64,000 bases of DNA, taken from Bacillota bacterium. GTDB taxonomy: Bacteria; Bacillota; Clostridia; Lachnospirales; Lachnospiraceae. Within the stretch, counting starts at the first letter, position 1. Every line of letters starts with the position of its first letter. The notes beneath the pieces were generated by a model. The model searched no databases. It worked only from the letters and a program-made list of their open reading frames with translations, and was not told the origin of the DNA. The position numbers and the translations under genes are program-made. Positions 26,076 through 35,613 of the stretch are shown in pieces. Location of the stretch: the NCBI GenBank assembly GCA_023423335.1, contig JAFAFU010000063.1, positions 62,001 to 126,000 of the forward strand, read 5' to 3'.

Positions 26076-26267
26076 ATGTTTAAAAAAGATATTCGCAATG
26101 GCAGTTCGAAAAAAACGCTAAAGAACAAAATGAACAAGATATCCTACGATGAACATTTTACAAGAGCAACCGATTCCGTTGACCTGGCAAAGAACCAGAA
26201 ATTCACCGACATTGATGATGGGATAACAAAGAGGCAAGAGAGTGACCTGGAAAAATTTACGAAGTAA
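26076..26267 (+). CDS. Small basic hypothetical protein
   Basis: 63 aa, not recognised. Lysine-rich N-terminus (M-F-K-K-D-I-R-N-G-S-S-K-K-T-L-K-N-K) and a more acidic C-terminus; no membrane helix or cysteines. AGGAGG at 26062-26067 supports the ATG at 26076. It has a clear promoter and a textbook terminator, so it is an independent transcription unit and very likely a real gene despite its size. Confidence 0.7.
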   Translation: MFKKDIRNGSSKKTLKNKMNKISYDEHFTRATDSVDLAKNQKFTDIDDGITKRQESDLEKFTK

Positions 26268-26274
26268 GATGACA

Positions 26275-26301
26275 CCTCCGGTGAAAACCGGAGGCTTTTT
26301 T
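26275..26301 (+). terminator. Strong terminator after the 63-aa gene
   Basis: CCTCCGGT (26275-26282), GAAA tetraloop, ACCGGAGG (26287-26294), then CTTTTTT. Confidence 0.92.
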
Positions 26302-26377
26302 ATGCGGCAGGATATATGCCGTGAATAGTGCGGCGAATTTTATTAATATATCATTCGTACAACCCTCCGATGATCAC

Positions 26378-26405
26378 TTGAAAATTTACCGGAATATGAT
26401 ACAAT
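26378..26405 (+). promoter_or_regulatory. SigA-type promoter for vanW
   Basis: TTGAAA (26378-26383), 16-nt spacer, TACAAT (26400-26405). Confidence 0.5.
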
Positions 26406-26470
26406 CAAGTTGACAGCATAGTAATTTCAGAATAATCGTAACATCTGTTTGTGGTAAGGAGGTATGATGG

Positions 26471-27856
26471 ATGAATAAAATGAGATTATTAATATCTGCC
26501 TGTATGATAATAATTATATTTTACATATTCGGTACCGGAGCGTATGCCCGTGCAGAGGAACTGCCGGACACGATCTGCAGGGGCGTATTCATTGATACGA
26601 TTGAAATCAGCGGAATGACTGGTGATGGGGCACAGGAAGCGGTGGATAACCTGATTGCCGGGCTGCAGGATAAGCAGATTGCCATTGATGTGGGAAATCA
26701 AGTGGTTTATGTAACGATGAAGGAGCTGGGATATCGGGCTGAACCGAATAAGTATGTGAAGCAGGCTATGGGTTTGGCTACTCAGGGGAACATGATCAAG
26801 CGTTATAAGGATAAGAAGGATATCGAGCATGGGAGGATTATTTATCCGCTGACCTTCACCTATGACGAGGAAAAGGTTCGGGAGCTGGTAGCTGATAAGG
26901 CGGTCAGATATAATATAGAACCGGTAAATGCATCTTTTACCCGGGTTAACGGCGAATTCGTATATACAGAGCATAAGGTCGGAAGTAAGGTTGACGTCGA
27001 TCAGACCGTGGACCTGATAAAGAACAGTATTGAGAACTGGAACAGGCTTGATATGATAGTAAAGGCGGTTATGGTGGATGATATGCCAGCCTTTACGACG
27101 GAAAAGCTGAAAGCCTCCAATTCAATTCTTGGTGAATTTACAACAGAGTTTAAAGACTCCGTAGAAGGCAGAGCCGCTAATCTTGCCAATGGAGCAAGGC
27201 TGATAAATAATGCGGTTTTATTTCCGGGAGAGGTTTTCTCGGGCTATGATTATCTGCTTCCCTTCGAGGAGTCCCATGGGTATTATGTTGCAAATTCCTA
27301 TCTGAACGGTAAAATTGTGGAAAGTGTCGGCGGAGGGGCCTGTCAGGTCACAACAACCCTGTATAATGCGGTTCTGCTCTCGGAACTGGAGATAACGGAA
27401 CGGAATGCCCATTCCATGACCGTATCCTATGTGCCTCTGTCCATGGATGCTGCCATAGCAGAAGGGTCGAAGGACTTCCGGTTTAAAAACGATACGGAAT
27501 ATCCTGTACTGATTGAAGCCTCCAGTAAGGACCGGACGATCACCTTCCGTATCTGGGGACATGAAACCAGGGATATAGGGAAACGACGGTTGGAATTCGA
27601 AAGTAAGACTGTTCAAGAGATCCGGCCGTCGTCAGAAGATATCATAGAGAAGGACCCGACTCAGCCGACGACCTATAGGAAGATAACACAGAAAGCACGG
27701 ATGGGTTACCGGGCCGAGCTCTATAAGGTGGTTTATGTGGATGGCAAAGAGGTTGAGAGAATATTGATCAACAAGAGCTATTATGGGGCAGAGCCAAATC
27801 ATGTTACCGTAGGCACCAAGGCGGTAAAGAGTAAGAAACCCAAGACCGGAAATTAG
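26471..27856 (+). CDS. VanW family secreted protein
   Basis: 461 aa. A signal peptide (hydrophobic to about residue 25, A-Y-A-R-A-E) precedes a putative peptidoglycan-binding region (about 35-200) and the VanW domain with G-G-G-A-C-Q-V-T-T-T-L-Y-N-A-V and the R-N-A-H-S segment. A G5-like tail ends in Y-G-A-E-P-N-H-V-T-V-G. VanW is named from vancomycin clusters but its biochemical role is unknown. No van genes are nearby, so resistance should not be inferred. AAGGAGG ends eight bases before the ATG. Confidence 0.9.
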   Translation: MNKMRLLISACMIIIIFYIFGTGAYARAEELPDTICRGVFIDTIEISGMTGDGAQEAVDNLIAGLQDKQIAIDVGNQVVYVTMKELGYRAEPNKYVKQAMGLATQGNMIKRYKDKKDIEHGRIIYPLTFTYDEEKVRELVADKAVRYNIEPVNASFTRVNGEFVYTEHKVGSKVDVDQTVDLIKNSIENWNRLDMIVKAVMVDDMPAFTTEKLKASNSILGEFTTEFKDSVEGRAANLANGARLINNAVLFPGEVFSGYDYLLPFEESHGYYVANSYLNGKIVESVGGGACQVTTTLYNAVLLSELEITERNAHSMTVSYVPLSMDAAIAEGSKDFRFKNDTEYPVLIEASSKDRTITFRIWGHETRDIGKRRLEFESKTVQEIRPSSEDIIEKDPTQPTTYRKITQKARMGYRAELYKVVYVDGKEVERILINKSYYGAEPNHVTVGTKAVKSKKPKTGN

Positions 27857-27951
27857 GCTATGGCAGAAGCAAACGAAAGGAAGCTGCATAAACAGGCAGA
27901 GATATTACATTGCTTTTGAGTAATAATTATGATAGGCTTTATTAAGTATTC

Positions 27952-27995
27952 AGGGGGAGTTGGCCATATCTATGGATGCACTCCCCTCATTTTAT
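27952..27995 (+). terminator. Terminator between vanW and the MATE gene
   Basis: AGGGGGAGT (27952-27960) pairs with ACTCCCCT (27980-27987), with an inner CCATA/TATGG pair, followed by CATTTTATT. Confidence 0.65.
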
Positions 27996-28079
27996 TATGT
28001 ACGAATTATATGTACGAAATCGCCTGTACAATGTGATGAGACAGTGCATAGGCAAATAAGAACACACAGGGGCGATAAG

Positions 28080-29405
28080 ATGTTTTCCAAAAAAGATCTG
28101 ATCAGATTAATAATACCGCTGATTATTGAACAGCTGCTGGCAGTTACAGTCGGTATGGCGGCCGGGATGATGGTAGCGAGAGTCGGTGAAGCGGCAGTAT
28201 CAGGAGTTTCGCTTGTGGACAGCATCAATGTCCTTTTGATTGGACTGTTCGGTGCACTGGCGACCGGAGGAGCAGTTATATCCGCCCAATTCCTGGGACG
28301 TAAGGAGAAGCATATGGCCTGTATTGCCGGAGAACAGCTGATTGCAGCCACTCTGATGCTGTCTTTGGGAATTATGGCTGTAGCACTGCTCGGAAGATCT
28401 ACAGTTCTAAGACTGATCTACGGTAACGTGGAATCTGATGTTATGGCAAGTGCAGTAGTTTATCTGTTTTATTCCGCATTATCCTATCCCTTCATTGCAG
28501 TATATAATGCCTGTGCTGCATTATTCCGCAGTATGGGAAATTCCAGGACATCAATGGTGATTTCCCTTATCATGAATCTGATCAATATCGCCGGCAATTC
28601 GCTTCTGATCTTTGGACTTGACATGGGAGTGGCCGGGGCTGCGATCGCAACCCTGGTGTCCAGAATATTTGCTGCGTCCGCTATGTTTATTTTGCTGAAG
28701 AATAAGAAGCATCCGATTCATATTGAGGCAATCAGAAGCTTTCGGATAAAGATGCCCATGGTCCGCAGGATTTTGAAAATCGGGATACCGAACGGCCTGG
28801 AGAATAGTACGTTTCAGATAGGTAAAATAATGGTCCAGGGCATCATTGCAGGTCTGGGTACTTCGGCTATCACAGCCAATGCAATTGCCGGTTCGGTAGG
28901 AGGTCTTGGTGTTCTGCCGGGCTCGGCCGTAGGCCTTGCCCTGATGACCGTTGTAGGCCAGTGTGTGGGAGCCGGAGATTATACCGCGGTGAAGACCTAC
29001 ACCTATAAACTGCTGAAGATAGCCTATATGATTATGGGAGTATTGAATGTCATTATAATTATCCTGATTCCCTTTATCCTGAAGCTTTACGGTGTCAGTG
29101 AGGAGACTACGGGAATTGCAACCCAGCTGATGCTTTACCATTGTATCCTGGCAACACTCATCTGGCCCAGTTCCTTTGCCCTGCCCAATGCGCTGCGGGC
29201 CGCCAGTGATGTAAAATTTACGATGTGGATCTCTATGATCTCCATGTGGATCTGGAGAATTGGTTTCAGCTACGTTTTAGTCCGCTTCTTCCATATGGGT
29301 GTACTGGGCGTCTGGATTGCCATGACCATTGACTGGCTATTCCGTTCAATCTGTTTTATTATTCGGTTCCATAAAGAAAAGTATCGCAGGAATGCCGCGA
29401 TATAA
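28080..29405 (+). CDS. MATE family efflux protein
   Basis: 441 aa with about twelve membrane helices in two MatE repeats, starting M-F-S-K-K-D-L-I-R-L-I-I-P-L-I-I-E-Q. Exports cationic or organic compounds in exchange for Na+ or H+; substrate unknown. The frame is open from 27960, but that region is a terminator, and AGGGGCG suits the ATG at 28080. The 229-bp gap after it holds no recognised feature. Confidence 0.9.
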   Translation: MFSKKDLIRLIIPLIIEQLLAVTVGMAAGMMVARVGEAAVSGVSLVDSINVLLIGLFGALATGGAVISAQFLGRKEKHMACIAGEQLIAATLMLSLGIMAVALLGRSTVLRLIYGNVESDVMASAVVYLFYSALSYPFIAVYNACAALFRSMGNSRTSMVISLIMNLINIAGNSLLIFGLDMGVAGAAIATLVSRIFAASAMFILLKNKKHPIHIEAIRSFRIKMPMVRRILKIGIPNGLENSTFQIGKIMVQGIIAGLGTSAITANAIAGSVGGLGVLPGSAVGLALMTVVGQCVGAGDYTAVKTYTYKLLKIAYMIMGVLNVIIIILIPFILKLYGVSEETTGIATQLMLYHCILATLIWPSSFALPNALRAASDVKFTMWISMISMWIWRIGFSYVLVRFFHMGVLGVWIAMTIDWLFRSICFIIRFHKEKYRRNAAI

Positions 29406-29634
29406 ATGACTATGGTAAGCCCTGATCGCCTTATGAAATGCAATGCGCGTGATGCGGGTCGGCTGACGAAGCATTGGTTGATTTGCCAATAGAACCGGCT
29501 TATGGATATATTTATCAGAACCTCCTGATATGACACATTTGTGCCAAATATTACTTATATAATAAACTAAAATATACTAAGAAAACCAATATTTTTGCCG
29601 ATATAACTCATAGGATTAGTTTATAGGAGGGCAC

Positions 29635-32600
29635 ATGATGATAAATCGTAAAAGGGTAGGTTTGTTCCTGTTATGCAGTTTATTGTTTACCATAACGATG
29701 TTAAGCACCGGGAGAAATACGGCAAAAGCGTCTGAGGTGCCTTTACCCAGTCAGTACTTTTTTGTGTTTAACGGGATAAATCATACTTCAGGGACGGAAT
29801 ATGAGATGAAAACGCCGGAGGTATTAACCAATATTTCGGCAGGGAGTACCTGGTCTCCTACAACAACAGTCACCTGGGTTTCTTCGGAACCCAATGTCGT
29901 AAAGCTCCAGCCATCCTCCTCAGGCTCGAACTTTATAAGAATGATCCGGCAAAGCCCCGGCTATTCCACCATCACCGCAGTTATCACTTATGGTACGAAC
30001 ACATATACCTTAAGCTGCCTGGTGAAAGTTGCTTTAACCTTCGATATACAGAAAACCGGACTGAAACTGGCTACTACAACCAATGAGAGAATCCTTGTTA
30101 TCAACGAGGTTGACGCTACAAAGCAAATTTACCTGAAATATGTTGATTATAGTACGGGCACGCCGGAGAATCCCGTGCCGGTCAGCGGAGCCGCTATTTT
30201 AGCCAACGCGGTTCTTTTCGAGAGTGATAATGAAGGGGTCGCGACGGTAGATGCAACCGGCTTGGTAACGGCAAAGGGAGCAGGAAGTGCATTGATAACG
30301 GTGACCTCCAATACAATGTCTACTCAGGACCGGCCGATGAAAGACACGTTGAGGGTAGTTGTTGCCCCCTCTTTTACGCTTACTTATGATGTGGGCAGCA
30401 CCCATGTCGAAGTGGATTCCAGTAATGATCCCCGCACAGCCCAACCGGTGCTGAATGTTCCTTCCAGCTTTGTGTTGGAATCGACGGCCACACGGGCCAA
30501 TAATTTGAAATGGGAGGTCTACGATACCAGTACGGGAAAGAAGCTGTCCCCTACCAGTGCTAAAATGACTTATTCCGTCAGCGAGGTCAGCGGCAATGTA
30601 TCCTTTCACTCGGTAAAGGCAGGAACCTATGAGGTCTATGCCTTTGCCAACGATAAATACAATGCCAGTACGGAAGCGCCCTTTGCCTATATGAAGCTTG
30701 TGGTGCCGATTACACTCAGGGATGTCAATCTGGTTATGCAGGTTGGCGATACCTACAGCATCGGGGACAATTCCAACATTCCGGATCCTGATATGTTTTC
30801 CTATACTTATGTGGAGGGCAATGAATTAATTGCCCAGGTGGACGGAGACGGCGTCATAAAGGCATTAAGAAAAGGGCATGTATATCTGCGTCTCCGTTAT
30901 CTGTCTGCCAATGACCTGTATGATGACCAGCTGATCCTGGACGGGGATGTCCAGCGGGATTTCTATATCGATATCAATGTAATCGACGGTATAGCGCTTA
31001 ATATAACCAATGCATACCTTTATACATCCGGTACGCTGATGCTGCAAGCCCTGGTGACGGATCCTTCTTCTGAGCTGATATGGACCAGCAGCCATCCAAC
31101 CATAGCGACGGTTAATGGCGGTCTCGTTACCGGCTTAAAGGTCGGTACTACTACAATAACCGTATCGCAGAATATCGGCGGGGTAATAAAAAGTGCGACC
31201 TGCCGGATTACAGTGCAGCAATCGGTTGCTTCCATAACGATAAATCCGGCGAACATTATTCTTCCGATCGGTAACTATCGGACATTGCAGGCTACGATAA
31301 CCCCCAAGGCGTTATCCGGAGTAACCTTGCAGTGGAAATCCTCCAATCCCAATATTGTCGCAATAACGGAATCCAGTGCATTATCGGCTACGATCCAGGG
31401 AATAGCCGGCGGTCATGCCGTGATATCCGCAATCAATCAGGATAATGTCGTTGTCGGTTACTGCCATGTCAGTGTGCAGCAGTCCGTTACCAGCATCGTA
31501 CTTTCCGAGACGGAAGTTACTGTGGATCTGAAAACAAAGAGAATGCAGCTTCGGGCGTCCGTATATCCTGAAAATGCGTTAAATAAGAAGGTGAATTGGT
31601 CCACCACCGATGCCTCCAAGGCAAGGGTGGATGAGAATGGTATGGTGACCTTTGTGAAAGCCGGAACGGTTTCCATCATCGCAACCTCGGATGATAATCC
31701 GTCAGCCAGGGCGATATGTAATATTACAATTCAGATACCGGTGGCATCCATTGCTTTGGATGAAAAAGAGAAGACGATGTATGTGGGAGAAGCGGCCAGA
31801 TTATCTTATGTAATTCTTCCTACAACCGCCAGTATAAATTCAGTCACCTGGACCTCTACGGACAATAAGGTTGTTTCCGTGGACTCCTCCGGTAAAGTAA
31901 CGGCCAAAGGGGTCGGAACCGCTGTAATCATCTTAAAGTCTATGGATGGCGGATATACCGCGTACTGTACGATAACTGTTAAAAAGATAGCGACCGGAGT
32001 GAAGCTGGATGTATCCAAGCTGGATATGAAATCCGGAGATTATTATTACCTGAAAGCCGATCTGACGCCGAAGGACAGCACGGATACGGTTCTGGTATGG
32101 GAATCCTCTGATACTAAGGTAGCGACGGTCAATGAGGAAGGCAGAGTGGTTGCAAGGGATTCCGGGCAGGCCATCATTATGGTAAGGACGGAAGCCGGAG
32201 GCATTGCCTATTGTAAGGTTACGGTAACCCAGCCGGTGGAAGGGCTGATCATAAATTTCTCCGAGAAAACTATATATGTGGGAGATAAGCTGGAGTTAAA
32301 AGTATCTGTCTCACCGAGTGAGGCCTCGAAACGGGAGGTAATCTGGAAGAGCTCCAATACAGAGGTTGCAACGGTTACGGAGGACGGCGAAGTAAAAGGC
32401 ATAGCCGGAGGAACCGCCTTGATTACCTGTACTACGGTGGAAGGCGGCTATACGGCAACCTGTGTGCTTACCGTGCGGGAATTGGTCTCCACGATAAAGC
32501 TGAACCATGAGAATTACCGGATTGGTCTTGACAAGACCTTCATACTGGAAGCGATCGTTTCCACGCAGAATGCCACGAACAAGAATGTGACCTGGAAATC

Positions 32601-33453
32601 CAGTAATCCGAAGGTTGCATCCGTAAATAATAAGGGGAAGGTAACCGGCTTGGCTTACGGCTTTGCTACGATAACCGCAACCGCTCAGGATGGCAGCGAG
32701 GTGGAAGCAGCCTGTGAAGTGGAGGTGGTCAGACCCGTAACAAGAGTGTCCTTAAATAAATCCTTCATGAATATGCTGGTTGGGGACGGAATGGAATTGA
32801 AAGCAACTCTGGAGCCGAAAAATGCTACCTATGGTAAAGTCTCCTGGTCCTCCAGCAATGATAAGGTTGCCATGGTGGATGATGACGGTTTTGTGACGGC
32901 GATCGGTCAGGGAGAAGCTATCATTACGGCAACTGCGCAGGATGACAGCGGCAAGAAAGCAACCTGCTATGTAACGGTCAGCAACCGGGTACCGGCAACA
33001 GGAATAACGCTGGCGAACCGGTCCCTGGTTATGGTACCGGGGGAGGATAAGCTGGTGCAGACGGTGATCAGTCCGGTCAATTCGACCGATGCCCTGTCAT
33101 GGAGCACGGATAATGTGGCGGTAGCCAAGGTCGATTCGAAAACGGGTAAGATTACAGCGGTATCAATCGGCACGGCGAATGTCACTGTAATGACAGCCTC
33201 AGGTAAAACGGCAATCATTGAAATTACCGTTATAGGCCTTAACGTCACAAAGCTGGAGCTGGAACAGTATAGCACCTATACATTATACGTCGAAGGTGCA
33301 AACTCACGAGTTACCTGGGATGTGGCAAATCCCGAGGTGGCGGTAGTTACGAATGGCAGGATTGTTTCCAGAGCCATCGGTACGACGACAATTACTGCCC
33401 AGGTAAACGGCAGAAAACTGGAATGCAAGCTGTCCGTAGTGAAAATAAGATAA
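29635..33453 (+). CDS. Secreted protein with about 14 bacterial Ig-like (Big_2) units
   Basis: 1272 aa. A signal peptide (about residues 1-31) is followed by roughly 14 repeats of the Big_2 pattern, each with W-x-S-S-(N/D) near the middle, V-A-T-V, then G-x-V-T-A/G and T-x-I-T-(V/A). The first units are divergent, and the C-terminal eight or so are regular at about 80-85 residues. No LPXTG, SLH or cell-wall-binding domain was seen at the C-terminus (ends L-S-V-V-K-I-R), so it may be secreted or held non-covalently. AGGAGGG precedes two adjacent ATGs. Confidence 0.9.
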   Translation: MMINRKRVGLFLLCSLLFTITMLSTGRNTAKASEVPLPSQYFFVFNGINHTSGTEYEMKTPEVLTNISAGSTWSPTTTVTWVSSEPNVVKLQPSSSGSNFIRMIRQSPGYSTITAVITYGTNTYTLSCLVKVALTFDIQKTGLKLATTTNERILVINEVDATKQIYLKYVDYSTGTPENPVPVSGAAILANAVLFESDNEGVATVDATGLVTAKGAGSALITVTSNTMSTQDRPMKDTLRVVVAPSFTLTYDVGSTHVEVDSSNDPRTAQPVLNVPSSFVLESTATRANNLKWEVYDTSTGKKLSPTSAKMTYSVSEVSGNVSFHSVKAGTYEVYAFANDKYNASTEAPFAYMKLVVPITLRDVNLVMQVGDTYSIGDNSNIPDPDMFSYTYVEGNELIAQVDGDGVIKALRKGHVYLRLRYLSANDLYDDQLILDGDVQRDFYIDINVIDGIALNITNAYLYTSGTLMLQALVTDPSSELIWTSSHPTIATVNGGLVTGLKVGTTTITVSQNIGGVIKSATCRITVQQSVASITINPANIILPIGNYRTLQATITPKALSGVTLQWKSSNPNIVAITESSALSATIQGIAGGHAVISAINQDNVVVGYCHVSVQQSVTSIVLSETEVTVDLKTKRMQLRASVYPENALNKKVNWSTTDASKARVDENGMVTFVKAGTVSIIATSDDNPSARAICNITIQIPVASIALDEKEKTMYVGEAARLSYVILPTTASINSVTWTSTDNKVVSVDSSGKVTAKGVGTAVIILKSMDGGYTAYCTITVKKIATGVKLDVSKLDMKSGDYYYLKADLTPKDSTDTVLVWESSDTKVATVNEEGRVVARDSGQAIIMVRTEAGGIAYCKVTVTQPVEGLIINFSEKTIYVGDKLELKVSVSPSEASKREVIWKSSNTEVATVTEDGEVKGIAGGTALITCTTVEGGYTATCVLTVRELVSTIKLNHENYRIGLDKTFILEAIVSTQNATNKNVTWKSSNPKVASVNNKGKVTGLAYGFATITATAQDGSEVEAACEVEVVRPVTRVSLNKSFMNMLVGDGMELKATLEPKNATYGKVSWSSSNDKVAMVDDDGFVTAIGQGEAIITATAQDDSGKKATCYVTVSNRVPATGITLANRSLVMVPGEDKLVQTVISPVNSTDALSWSTDNVAVAKVDSKTGKITAVSIGTANVTVMTASGKTAIIEITVIGLNVTKLELEQYSTYTLYVEGANSRVTWDVANPEVAVVTNGRIVSRAIGTTTITAQVNGRKLECKLSVVKIR

Positions 33454-33475
33454 TTTTGTCGTTTTATTATTATAT

Positions 33476-33525
33476 AAGTCCCTTCCGATGCTGAAACAGA
33501 CCAGCGGATGAAGGGACTTTTTATT
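33476..33525 (+). terminator. Terminator after the Big_2 gene
   Basis: AAGTCCCTTC (33476-33485) pairs with GAAGGGACTT (33510-33519), with an internal GCTG/CAGC pair, then TTTATT. Confidence 0.85.
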
Positions 33526-33644
33526 CGCTTTCGGACGATGCACTCAGCGCAGGATGTCAGGTAAATTCTATTCGTGATATTGATGATAAATTCAGTAAAT
33601 ATTATAGGAAGAAAACAAAATATTGCTTTCGTGATGAGTTCGGA

Positions 33645-33673
33645 TTGATAAAACATTTCCATTATGATACAAT
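33645..33673 (+). promoter_or_regulatory. SigA-type promoter for recN
   Basis: TTGATA (33645-33650), 17-nt spacer, TACAAT (33668-33673), 53 bp before recN. This gives recN independent expression now that argR is distant. Confidence 0.7.
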
Positions 33674-33726
33674 GCTCTCAGAACATACGTTTATGACATA
33701 CCTTAAGATACGATAGGAGGAGGCAC

Positions 33727-35412
33727 ATGTTAGTAAGCCTGCATGTCAAGAATTTTGCCATAATTAATGAAGTGGAAGTGGACTTCAAGGACCATCTGAA
33801 TATTATGACCGGTGAAACAGGGGCCGGTAAATCGATCATTATAGGATCCATCAATGCAGCATTGGGGGCCAAGGTGCCGAAGGATATCTTAAGGAGCGGC
33901 GCTGATTATGCACTGGTGGAGCTGGTGTTTGACACGGAGGACGAAGCTGTTTTAGCAGCAATGCATGAACTGGATATTCCGGTCGATGGAAGACAAATTA
34001 TTATCTCCAGGAAGATTATGCCCGGCAGGAGTGTCTGTAAAATCAATGGGGAGAATGTGACCGGATCGGCACTTGCGGCGATCGCAGGCTTATTGATTGA
34101 TATCCACGGACAGCATGAGCATCAATCCCTGCTGCATAAGCATAAGCATCTGGAGATTGTTGACCGTTTTGCAAAGCATGAGATTGGCGGCCTGAAACAG
34201 GACCTGGAGCAAAGCTATAAGAGCTATATGACATTAAAGCAGGAATATGAGAAGGCCGGTATCGATGAAGAGAAACGCTTGAGGGAAATCTCTTTCCTGG
34301 AGTATGAAGTAAATGAAATTAAAAACGCAGCCCTGCTTCCTGGAGAGGATGAAGAGCTGAGTGTTACGTATAAAAAATTAGCAAATGCAAATACCATATC
34401 CGAGGGCATGCAAAATGTCCATGATTATATGGGCTATGATTCTGAAGCGGCAGGTGAAACGGTTGGACGGGCATTAAGGCAGCTTATAAAGCTGGCCGAA
34501 TACGATGAAGCGATCGGCGGCTTTCTGTCCCAGATTACTGATATCGAGGGGCTGATTAATGATTTTAACCGTGAGCTGTCCCAGTATATCGCCGGAATGG
34601 AGAACCATGAAGAGGAACTGGATGAGGTAAGCAGACGCCTTGATCTGATTAATCATTTAAAACAAAAATACGGTAATACGTTAGAAGAAATCATTCGTTA
34701 CAGTAAGGATTGCGAAGCGGAGCTGGAGCGGTACAGGGATTATGATGCATATATGGCGAAGCTTAAGAAAACCCTGGATGAGGAGGAATTAAAGCTGAAG
34801 TCCTTAAGCGGGAAGCTCTCAGAGATCAGACAGTCCAAATCCAAAGAATTGAACGAAAAGATCCGGGAAGCTTTGGTTTCTTTGAATTTTCCGGATATTA
34901 AATTCGAAATGACCTTTGAACGCACCGGTAATTATACTCCGAATGGATTTGATGATGCAGAGTTCATCCTCTCCACGAATCCCGGAGAGGAGCTTAAGCC
35001 GCTTTCCAGAGTAGCTTCCGGCGGCGAGCTGTCCAGAATTATGCTGGGGATTAAATCTGTCCTGGCAGATAAGGATGAGATCGGCACCCTGATTTTTGAT
35101 GAAATTGATGTTGGTATTAGCGGAAGAACTGCCCAGAAGGTTTCGGAGCAGCTTTCACTGATTGCCAGACATCACCAGATTATCTGTATCACCCATCTGG
35201 CGCAGATTGCAGCCATGGCCGATGCCCATTATGTGATTGAAAAACAGACCGACACAAATTCAACGCAGACTCTGATCAAAGAGCTTCACGAAGAGGAACA
35301 AATCGAAGAATTGGCCAGGATTCTGGGCGGTGCAGCCATTACCGACAGGGTAAGAGACAATGCAAAAGAAATGAAAGAACTGGCTTCATCTTCAAAAAAA
35401 TACAAGCGTTAA
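33727..35412 (+). CDS. recN: DNA repair protein RecN
   Basis: SMC-like ATPase involved in double-strand-break repair, 561 aa. N-terminal Walker A G-E-T-G-A-G-K-S (residues 31-38), long coiled coils (about 155-210 and 290-370), signature-type L-S-R-V-A-S-G-G-E-L-S-R and Walker B T-L-I-F-D-E-I-D-V-G-I-S-G. GGAGGAGG precedes the ATG. Its usual upstream partner argR is about 20 kb away, while spoIVB and spo0A remain directly downstream. Confidence 0.97.
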   Translation: MLVSLHVKNFAIINEVEVDFKDHLNIMTGETGAGKSIIIGSINAALGAKVPKDILRSGADYALVELVFDTEDEAVLAAMHELDIPVDGRQIIISRKIMPGRSVCKINGENVTGSALAAIAGLLIDIHGQHEHQSLLHKHKHLEIVDRFAKHEIGGLKQDLEQSYKSYMTLKQEYEKAGIDEEKRLREISFLEYEVNEIKNAALLPGEDEELSVTYKKLANANTISEGMQNVHDYMGYDSEAAGETVGRALRQLIKLAEYDEAIGGFLSQITDIEGLINDFNRELSQYIAGMENHEEELDEVSRRLDLINHLKQKYGNTLEEIIRYSKDCEAELERYRDYDAYMAKLKKTLDEEELKLKSLSGKLSEIRQSKSKELNEKIREALVSLNFPDIKFEMTFERTGNYTPNGFDDAEFILSTNPGEELKPLSRVASGGELSRIMLGIKSVLADKDEIGTLIFDEIDVGISGRTAQKVSEQLSLIARHHQIICITHLAQIAAMADAHYVIEKQTDTNSTQTLIKELHEEEQIEELARILGGAAITDRVRDNAKEMKELASSSKKYKR

Positions 35413-35440
35413 AAACTGAAAACAGAGAATACTAACTATG

Positions 35441-35472
35441 AGGATATACAATACTATTGTATATCCTTTTTG
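35441..35472 (+). terminator. Terminator after recN
   Basis: Perfect 11-bp stem AGGATATACAA (35441-35451) / TTGTATATCCT (35457-35467), loop TACTA, then TTTTTG. It directly precedes the left end of a structured repeat. Confidence 0.88.
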
Positions 35473-35572
35473 CGTGAAGGCAAAGTGGGCACAAGCACAC
35501 ACTCACAGAACCGGAAAATGCTTGCGTGTGAAGCACTGAATATCAATTTTGTGAGTGTAAGAGAGAGAGCGA
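35473..35572 (+). repeat. Structured dispersed repeat, short copy
   Basis: The left end (35473-35521) and right end (about 35544-35572) match the longer copy at 41626-41815. Arms ACACTCACAGAA and TTTTGTGAGTGT (about 35505-35516 and 35547-35558) pair. The flanking CGTGAAGGCAAAGTG and the right-hand AAGAGA...GCGAG are shared with the other copy. It lies between the recN terminator and spoIVB. The open frame through it is not the start of spoIVB. Confidence 0.7.
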
Positions 35573-35613
35573 GTGGTATAACAACAAGAAAAAATGACAT
35601 GAGGTGTGAAAGG

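Noticed and set aside
26471..27856. Vancomycin resistance from the VanW protein
   Set aside because: No vanHAX, vanRS or other resistance genes are present. VanW-domain proteins are common in Clostridia without resistance.
35470..35613. 48-residue N-terminal extension of SpoIVB
   Set aside because: The stretch is the structured repeat behind the recN terminator, and the ribosome site and family length support the start at 35614.
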